Assembly (NCBI GenBank): GCA_016296195.1
Contig: JAEDJU010000006.1
Span: forward strand, 1 to 19,447
DNA from: Candidatus Methanomethylophilaceae archaeon
GTDB taxonomy: Archaea; Thermoplasmatota; Thermoplasmata; Methanomassiliicoccales; Methanomethylophilaceae
Length of the DNA stretch: 19,447 bases
Direction of reading: 5' to 3'
Shown: in pieces, positions 14,565 to 19,447 of the stretch
Position numbering within the stretch: position 1 is the first letter of the stretch
How the letters are laid out: the number at the start of each line of letters is the position of its first letter
Position numbers and translations under genes: made by a program
Notes under the pieces: model-generated
The model's database searches: none
What the model was told of the DNA's origin: nothing
The model's input: only the letters and a program-made list of their open reading frames with translations

Positions 14565-15046
14565 ATGCCAAGCAGTACCGTGTCATCAAGACCATGATGG
14601 CCCACCGTGGGCAGTGGATCACCTCCCATGATCTGGCCATCGCGCTCAACCTCACATGGCGTCAGGCATCGGCACTGCTCACCGTCCTCTCGCCACCTCT
14701 GGAGATCCGCAGGGACGAGAGGTGGGGCGTCGTGGAGGCCAGATTCAACGGTACCGAGGAGGAGATGATCGAGTTCGAAAAGCAGGCCCTCAAGGAGATC
14801 TACGGGATAGACGAGGCTGAGAGGAGACGCATCCTTCTCACGCTCTCGCCATCCTCATGGATGTCCATAGTAGATCTGTCCGACGAGCTGGGCTACAAGT
14901 ACAGCATCATCCTCAGGGTGTTCAAGACCTTCGGTAACGCAGTGGAGACAAAAGGAACATCGGTCAAGATGTATAGGAGGAATCCGACGTATGACATACA
15001 CGACAATAGACGAACTCCCGTCTCAGGTCACCGCCTCCCTCGATGA
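14561..15046 (+). CDS. Tandem winged-helix/HTH protein inside the head operon
   Basis: 161 residues with two similar helix-turn-helix units: residues ~20-43 (ITSHDLAIALNLTWRQASAL) and ~101-124 (MSIVDLSDELGYKYSIILRV). Both follow the pattern (I/M)(T/S)xxDLxxxL and are followed by a wing-like segment (LEIRRDERWGVVEA; AVETKGTSVKMYRR). A helical linker (~65-92) joins them. Such proteins usually bind DNA, so a late-gene regulator, a packaging factor or an unrecognised connector are all possible; the location between neck protein and protease is odd. The start overlaps the upstream stop (ATGA). The last ~18 codons overlap the protease gene by 56 bases, so the tail sequence is constrained by two frames. 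Confidence 0.78.
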   Translation: MNAKQYRVIKTMMAHRGQWITSHDLAIALNLTWRQASALLTVLSPPLEIRRDERWGVVEARFNGTEEEMIEFEKQALKEIYGIDEAERRRILLTLSPSSWMSIVDLSDELGYKYSIILRVFKTFGNAVETKGTSVKMYRRNPTYDIHDNRRTPVSGHRLPR

Positions 15047-16043
15047 AGAGGACGCCAAGATCTGGATGGACACATACAACGCCCTCGATCCGAGGACGAA
15101 GGAGGAGGTGAAGGCAGCTAAAAAGTATGCATGGCATGCGTGCGCCAATCTGCCGTCCAGCTTCTCCTTCCGCATCAAGGCATCCATGGATGCCGTGGAC
15201 AAGGACAGAGAGGTCATCGACCTCGACAGCATCAAGGAGCACATCGACTCCTACATCGACTACGGCGGCAACATCCAGTGGGAGCACGGCGACTATCAGG
15301 TTGGCGTCGCATGGGATTGGGAGCCCATCAACTACCACGGGATGGACGGCATCGAGGTCTATGGGAACATCTTCGGCGGGGACTCCGTCTACGACGAGAT
15401 GCGCAAGGCCTTCACTCAAGGGAAGAACTCACTGTCCGTTGCCGGAGAGGCTGACAAGGGGAAATACCAGTGCGACGACCGCGGGTGCTACATCCGCAGG
15501 GACGTGAAGCAGCTGATGGAGATCTCCCTGTGCGCCGTTCCGGCCAACAAGCACTGCACCCTCTCATGGTACAACGAGAAGGCGAAGCTCACCAAGTCCG
15601 ATAATGGGGTCTATTCTCCCCCGATGTCCATCGAGGAGTACGAGATCCATAAGTCCTACCGCGAGTGCCCCCATCTGGCACTCCGCAGGAGCCTCCGCAA
15701 GGCGGGATTCGATGCACACGCCACTGAGGCGGGTGTCATCGTGCAGATGACGGAGGAGAACTTCAGGAAGTCCTTCGGCTGGTTCGATAAGAACAACCTG
15801 TCGGCCGTGTGGCTGGGTGATGCCGTCCTGCTGAACGACAGGAGGTACCTTGCGGAGCTGTCGTTCAAGAAGGGTGTGTCCGAAGGATGGATGGACAGAG
15901 ACGGCAAGGTCAACTGGAAGATAACCAAGTCCGATCTGGGTCTCCTGAAGGAGCGCGACGTGCTCGTCAAGGGCGAGGACGGCATCTACTACCTGAAGAT
16001 GGATGGGGACGATCTCCCCTCTATCGTATGCAATACTGTTTAA
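14991..16043 (+). CDS. ChaB domain fused to HK97-type prohead protease
   Basis: 350 residues. Residues 1-55 match the ChaB family: Y-x-T-x2-ELP-x2-V, then an (I)W-x3-YN segment, then EE and a closing AW (KKYAWHACANLP). Residues ~57-190 resemble the S78/HK97 prohead protease: FRIKASMDAVDKDREVIDL, GGNIQWEHGDYQVGVA with H99 as the likely catalytic His, KNSLSVAGEA with S149 as the likely Ser, and the conserved strand MEISLCAVPAN. The C-terminal ~140 residues are unrecognised (SLRKAGFDAHATEAGVIVQM). The enzyme should trim scaffold and capsid protein during maturation. AGGAGG (14975-14980) ten bases ahead sets the start inside the upstream gene. ChaB is otherwise a small stand-alone protein, and its use here is unclear. 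Confidence 0.85.
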   Translation: MTYTTIDELPSQVTASLDEEDAKIWMDTYNALDPRTKEEVKAAKKYAWHACANLPSSFSFRIKASMDAVDKDREVIDLDSIKEHIDSYIDYGGNIQWEHGDYQVGVAWDWEPINYHGMDGIEVYGNIFGGDSVYDEMRKAFTQGKNSLSVAGEADKGKYQCDDRGCYIRRDVKQLMEISLCAVPANKHCTLSWYNEKAKLTKSDNGVYSPPMSIEEYEIHKSYRECPHLALRRSLRKAGFDAHATEAGVIVQMTEENFRKSFGWFDKNNLSAVWLGDAVLLNDRRYLAELSFKKGVSEGWMDRDGKVNWKITKSDLGLLKERDVLVKGEDGIYYLKMDGDDLPSIVCNTV

Positions 16044-16047
16044 ATAT
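16039..16047 (+). promoter_or_regulatory. TATA box for the scaffold-like gene
   Basis: TTTAAATAT overlaps the protease stop codon (TAA 16041-16043). It predicts initiation near 16069, which falls between the two possible starts of the next gene and favours ATG 16077. Confidence 0.45.
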
Positions 16048-16076
16048 GCTCAAACCATGCAAGGATGTGTGGATCT

Positions 16077-18092
16077 ATGAATATCGATGAGCTATGGGCT
16101 GAATTCACAGCGGACAGAGCGTTCCGCAAGGCCAGCATCGCCGAGAAATTGGACACGATGGCAGCCCAGCTTCAGGAGATTCAGACCGATACGAGCAACA
16201 CGTCTCAGATCGTTCCGAAGATCCTCGGAGACGAGGGAGCCATCGATACGGCCAATGCGGAGGCAACCCCCGATATGGGCATGGGCATGCCCCCACAGGG
16301 AGGCATGGATCCCATGATGGGAGGAGGACCTCCCGGAGCCGAGGCTATGGCCCCGCCCATGGGCGGAGATATGGCAGGAGGAGAAATGGCAATGGATGAA
16401 GAGGGCGCACCCGGTGCGCCGATGGATACGGGAGCACCTGCTCCCGATATGGGCATGGGCGGAGCTCCCGCTCCCGACATGTCCGCCGGAGCCCCCGACA
16501 TGGGCGGAGACATGGGAGCACCCGATATGGGTGGCGACATGGGCGCCCCTGACGCGGGCCTCGGTGATGCAGGGGCACCTGATCTGGGTGCCGACCTTGG
16601 CGGTGATCTCGGAGGGGATCTCGGCGGAGATATGGGCGCTCCCGACATGGGGGCCGATCTCGGCGGAGACCTCGGCGGAGACATGGGAGGGGACATCGGA
16701 GGAGCCACAGGCTCCGGCATGACCCTCGACGATGTCGCCATCGAGCTCATCAGATCAGGTAAACGTGAGGAGGCCAGGGTCGTCCTCGAGGCGGCCGCAG
16801 GCAATGGATCGGGACCCATCGAGTCCCCCGACGCACCTCTCGGAGGTGCCGGTATGGGAGATGCGATACCTCCCGCACCCGAGGCAGGAGCACCCGACCT
16901 CGGAGGCGATCTCGGAGGGGACATCGGAGCCCCCGCACCTGACATGGGCGGAGACGAGGGAGAGCCCGCACCCCCCGCGGAAGGCGGAGAGGGAGAGGAC
17001 AAACCCGAGAAGAAGGACTCCGACTCCAAGGATGACTCCAAGGACGACAAGAAGGATGACAAGAAGGACGACGACACCGAGAAGGTCAAGAAGTCCGACG
17101 AAATGGTCACCGATGATATGACGGGAACCTTCGCAGCATCCTCCGACCATCTGAAGGAGATCGTCGGGAAGATCATGGGCGACGCCGTGTCGTCCATTAT
17201 GGATGCTCTCGACCATAAAGAAGGCATCGGTGGGCCCGACGGAGACGAGCACCATGGACACGGTCCCGAGATAGAGATCGAGGTCGAGTCCGAGGACAAG
17301 AACGAGGAGATCGCGGACCATCCCTTCGAGAAGGAGGAGGACGAGCTGTGCAAGTGCGCCAAGTCCGCGGTCGAGATGACCTTCATGGACTACGTCCAGG
17401 CGAGGCGCAACGGAGCCGACCCCATCGGTGACTACTTCGCCAAATCCGATACCGAAGAGATGGAAACATCACCCTTCGCAGGATCGGGCAAGGCAGGACT
17501 CTTCCAGAAGAGCATGGGCATCTTCGACGACCTGACCATGGTCGCTGACAAGTCCCCTGCCCAGAAGAGGGAGGAAGGCATCTCCGAGGAGCTCGGCGAG
17601 CAGAAGGGTATGGGCGGAAGCGCCGCATCCAGAGGAGAGGTCCTCGACGACATCGACGCCAAGAAGCCCGCCACCACCACATCCCGTGAGGAAGGACTTC
17701 TGGACGAGAACGATGCCGGAGGCAGATCGGCAGGCTCCAAGAGCCCCAGGAACGACATGGTCGACGACCTCGACGAGAAGAAGGGCATGGGCGGAAGCGC
17801 TGCCCCCAAGGGAGAGATGCTCGATGATGTCGACGAGATGAAGAAGTCCGCCGACGATCTTCCGGGCAAGCCCATGATGTCGTTCGCGGAGCTTGTCGCT
17901 ATGAAAAAGGCCGAGCGTCCCCCCGCATCCGCGGGATTCGACGCGAGCAGGCTCAGGCCCGATCTCGGATCGATCACCAAGAGCGCCGCACCCTCCGAGC
18001 CCATCATGATGGGACACGGTGTGGACCCCGCGAAAGTGGTCGAAAAGGACTGGGAAGAGTATAAACTTTATAAAGCACAGAGAAGAATCTGA
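16077..18092 (+). CDS. Low-complexity scaffold-like head protein
   Basis: 671 residues from ATG 16077; an in-frame ATG at 16065 would add four. The order is: an N-terminal helical pair (~1-50, LWAEFTADRAFRKASIAEKL); a Gly/Asp/Met/Ala/Pro repeat tract (~63-216; units GGDMGAPDMG, GGDLGGDLGG); a short helical insert (MTLDDVAIELIRSGKREEAR); more low complexity; a Lys/Asp linker (~305-345, KKDSDSKDDSKDDKKDD); acidic and helical segments with CKCAKSAVEM; a set of MGGSAA/LDDxDxKK repeats (~508-590); an FAELVAMKK motif at 602-610; and a charged C-terminal helix (VVEKDWEEYKLYKAQRRI). The place between protease and capsid gene is that of a scaffold, and a basic C-terminal helix is typical of capsid-binding scaffolds. 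No family is recognised; the role is inferred from position. Confidence 0.75.
   Translation: MNIDELWAEFTADRAFRKASIAEKLDTMAAQLQEIQTDTSNTSQIVPKILGDEGAIDTANAEATPDMGMGMPPQGGMDPMMGGGPPGAEAMAPPMGGDMAGGEMAMDEEGAPGAPMDTGAPAPDMGMGGAPAPDMSAGAPDMGGDMGAPDMGGDMGAPDAGLGDAGAPDLGADLGGDLGGDLGGDMGAPDMGADLGGDLGGDMGGDIGGATGSGMTLDDVAIELIRSGKREEARVVLEAAAGNGSGPIESPDAPLGGAGMGDAIPPAPEAGAPDLGGDLGGDIGAPAPDMGGDEGEPAPPAEGGEGEDKPEKKDSDSKDDSKDDKKDDKKDDDTEKVKKSDEMVTDDMTGTFAASSDHLKEIVGKIMGDAVSSIMDALDHKEGIGGPDGDEHHGHGPEIEIEVESEDKNEEIADHPFEKEEDELCKCAKSAVEMTFMDYVQARRNGADPIGDYFAKSDTEEMETSPFAGSGKAGLFQKSMGIFDDLTMVADKSPAQKREEGISEELGEQKGMGGSAASRGEVLDDIDAKKPATTTSREEGLLDENDAGGRSAGSKSPRNDMVDDLDEKKGMGGSAAPKGEMLDDVDEMKKSADDLPGKPMMSFAELVAMKKAERPPASAGFDASRLRPDLGSITKSAAPSEPIMMGHGVDPAKVVEKDWEEYKLYKAQRRI
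16264..16725 (+). repeat. Imperfect tandem repeats encoding GGDMGAPDMG/GGDLGG units
   Basis: Repeated variants of ggcggagacatgggagca and ggcggagacctcggcgga encode a disordered Gly/Asp/Met/Leu-rich tract of about 150 residues. A shorter copy of the pattern returns at about 16820-16980. Units vary at third positions, so this is selection on the protein as well as slippage. It is coding, not an array of non-coding repeats. Confidence 0.7.
17598..17846 (+). repeat. Protein-level repeats MGGSAA(S/P)(R/K)GE(V/M)LDD(I/V)D
   Basis: Two well-conserved units (17598-17667 and 17772-17846) encode KGMGGSAA, then GE(V/M)LDD(I/V)D and lysines. A third, diverged unit between them encodes NDMVDDLDEKK. They may be docking sites or protease cleavage sites within the scaffold-like protein. 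Confidence 0.6.
18066..18075 (+). promoter_or_regulatory. TATA box of the major capsid gene
   Basis: The palindrome CTTTATAAAG lies in the last codons of the scaffold-like gene, 40 bases before ATG 18115. Initiation is expected near 18095. AAGGTGT (18104-18110) serves as ribosome site. A dedicated promoter suits the high dose of capsid protein needed. Confidence 0.65.
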
Positions 18093-18114
18093 GAATTAAC
18101 ACCAAGGTGTAGAT

Positions 18115-19362
18115 ATGACAGGAAAATTCGTCAAAATGGGCCAGAAGCTCGGTACCACGTACCCTGAGGTAGCTTCTGCGACCAACACACTGATCGACGA
18201 CTTCTACAGGATGCAGTACGATCAGTTCAAGAAGAGCGCAGGATTCGCCGGATACGGTGACAATGGATACTTCAACGCCATCATGGGACGTGAGATCACA
18301 GCTGCGATGTACGCATGCGACAATGCCTTCACCGCCATCGGTGCAAGACCCTACACCCATGAGGGAATGCGTATCGCTCTGGAGCTCGCCTCCTACGGAC
18401 TGTCTGGTGGAGAGTTCGTGGGAATCGGTGCCACCACAGCTCCCGATGGAGACATCCCCGAGTCTGTCAAGATGGATGTCGGAGAGTACAGGCAGCCCTA
18501 CAAGGAGCTTCCCTATGCATTCGACTATGGACTTGGTCTCAAAGCTCTGGAGTCCAAGGAAGACGACACCATCGCGTACAAGGACTACATCGACAAGATG
18601 ACGGCCAACTACAGCAACGAGATCGATCTCGCCCTGCTCAGGCCCATCAGCGGAACCCAGCCCCTCGTCGGAGCCATCGAGACCTCTCTGAACTCCATCT
18701 CCAGATGCACATCCGCATACTCCGAGATCGGAAAGACCGTCAACGGTGAGACCATCACAGCCAACCAGGTCTGTCCCTACGGAGGAACCAGCGGAGACTT
18801 CAAGGCAAGGTCAGAAGGAGAGTCCAACCTCGATTCCCACGTGCACAACCTCAACGGCGGAACTCTCGGAATCCAGGACATGAGGAAACTCTGGAGGGAC
18901 GTCTCGGCCAACTGGAGGAACGGAGCCGCACCCAACAACAAGATGTGGCTGATGTCCAACATTGCCCAGGACAAGCTCGGAGCCATCATGGCCGCCAACA
19001 ACTACTATCTTGAGTCCGTGTACGTCCAGAGGGACTTCAACGGTGTCAGGACCGTCCCCGGACGTGACGCAGGATTCGTGCTGAACTCCTATCAGAACAT
19101 TCCCATCGTACAGGACAACAACCTGAACTTCAACTTCACCAACAAGAAGGTCAGCACCGTCAAGTATGGACCCATCCATCTGCTCGATCTCGATCACATC
19201 TGGATGAGGATGCTCACACCCGTTGAGTTCCAGTCCGTCGACAACTATGCGATCACCAGGACCCTCCGCGAGCGCAACGTCATGCTCTCCAGGATGGAGA
19301 CCGGAATCGACATGTTCATCGTCCACGGACGTCTCGAAGGCATCGCCGACGAGACAGCATAA
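18115..19362 (+). CDS. Major capsid protein (HK97 fold, putative)
   Basis: 415 residues. Its place after terminase, portal, protease and scaffold, its size, its own promoter and terminator, and its codon bias (gga, ctc, atc, aag, gag throughout) point to the major capsid protein. A helical N-terminus (TYPEVASATNTLIDDFYRMQ) resembles a spine helix. An extended-loop-like stretch (EFVGIGATTAPDGDIPESVK) precedes a P-domain-like middle with the sequence KMWLMSNIAQDKLGAIMAAN. The end, LLDLDHIWMRMLTPVEFQSV followed by a strand TLRERNVMLSRMETGIDMFI, fits an A-domain. No delta-domain-type N-terminal scaffold longer than ~40 residues is visible, in line with a separate scaffold gene. The fold is inferred, not proven by alignment. 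Confidence 0.85.
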   Translation: MTGKFVKMGQKLGTTYPEVASATNTLIDDFYRMQYDQFKKSAGFAGYGDNGYFNAIMGREITAAMYACDNAFTAIGARPYTHEGMRIALELASYGLSGGEFVGIGATTAPDGDIPESVKMDVGEYRQPYKELPYAFDYGLGLKALESKEDDTIAYKDYIDKMTANYSNEIDLALLRPISGTQPLVGAIETSLNSISRCTSAYSEIGKTVNGETITANQVCPYGGTSGDFKARSEGESNLDSHVHNLNGGTLGIQDMRKLWRDVSANWRNGAAPNNKMWLMSNIAQDKLGAIMAANNYYLESVYVQRDFNGVRTVPGRDAGFVLNSYQNIPIVQDNNLNFNFTNKKVSTVKYGPIHLLDLDHIWMRMLTPVEFQSVDNYAITRTLRERNVMLSRMETGIDMFIVHGRLEGIADETA

Positions 19363-19370
19363 AACCTTAA

Positions 19371-19399
19371 GAGGGGGGAGAACCCCCTCATTTCTTTTT
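19371..19399 (+). terminator. Terminator after the capsid gene, shared with a convergent gene
   Basis: GAGGGGG (19371-19377) pairs with CCCCCTC (19383-19389) around GAGAA, followed by atttcttttt. The same hairpin follows the minus-strand stop at 19388-19390, so it can act in both directions. Confidence 0.75.
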
Positions 19400-19447
19400 G
19401 TTCTGAAGCGGTTTCTTGATGGCATCCTCAAGGGACCACCCCGCCTT
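19388..19447 (-). CDS. C-terminal end of a convergent gene (partial)
   Basis: On the minus strand the frame is open from the window edge for 19 codons and ends in TGA at 19390-19388. It reads KAGWSLEDAIKKPLQNKKK. The motif GWSLEDAIxKP resembles the short DNA-binding helix found at the end of many phage HNH/homing nucleases and related HTH proteins (GWS-x-E-x-A-x3-P). The lysine-rich end and the placement just after a bidirectional terminator support a real gene. Only 19 residues are visible, so the product is uncertain. Confidence 0.5.
   Translation of the reverse strand, partial: KAGWSLEDAIKKPLQNKKK

Noticed and set aside
16264..16985. Possible CRISPR array or non-coding repeat
   Set aside because: Repeat units are in frame, variable in length and third base, and translate into a continuous protein; there are no constant repeats with unique spacers.
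16205..17386. 393-codon minus-strand frame, Ser/Pro-rich
   Set aside because: It is a mirror of the Gly/Asp repeat tract in the scaffold-like gene; its own repeats are explained by that.
1..19447. DGR reverse transcriptase, template repeat, integrase, tRNA genes
   Set aside because: Looked for on both strands; no YxDD-type polymerase, no second copy of the variable region, no recombinase and no cloverleaf-like gene could be recognised.

Overview
The window looks like the head-morphogenesis and DNA-packaging half of a tailed, HK97-type (Caudoviricetes) virus or provirus of an archaeon. The best host guess is a gut or rumen methanogen of the Methanomassiliicoccales (Methanomethylophilaceae). 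Evidence for an archaeal host: TATA-box promoters (TTTTTATA, CTTTATAAAG) at the right distance from starts, some of them implying leaderless mRNAs; GGTGATC-type ribosome binding sites; U-tract hairpin terminators; and a host-like signal-peptide/InlB-repeat/membrane-anchor surface protein. All 15 plus-strand genes with a visible stop end in TGA (12) or TAA (3), never TAG, which fits a host that reads UAG as pyrrolysine. The host assignment is inference.

Layout. (1) 1-1775: the 3' end of a receptor-binding/tail-fibre-like protein whose C-terminus has the fold signature and composition of a diversity-generating-retroelement (DGR) target, then two small accessory genes. (2) 1873-3691: a secreted, membrane-anchored InlB-repeat protein and a four-helix membrane protein (possible holin), closed by a strong terminator. 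(3) 3758-9880: one 2040-residue gene with its own probable leaderless promoter. Its first ~60 residues look like an encapsulated-ferritin (EncFtn-type) helical hairpin; the rest is unrecognised, charged and mostly helical. (4) 9943-16043: a tightly packed operon of zinc-ribbon protein, small terminase, large terminase, portal (with an inserted zinc ribbon), HK97-gp10-like neck protein, tandem winged-helix protein, and ChaB-domain/prohead-protease fusion. (5) 16077-19362: a low-complexity Gly/Asp/Met/Ala/Pro-rich scaffold-like protein and the major capsid protein, each with its own TATA box, then a terminator and the end of a convergent minus-strand gene.

How it works together: terminase packages DNA through the portal into a procapsid built from the capsid protein on the scaffold-like protein; the protease matures it; the gp10-like protein helps close the neck. 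The giant ferritin-like protein is probably a virion or internal head protein. It shares a short C-terminal motif (FA[ED][LI]xxxK) with the scaffold-like protein, which suggests a common capsid-docking signal. Tail-tube and tape-measure genes, an integrase, replication genes, and the reverse transcriptase and template repeat expected for a DGR are not in the window.
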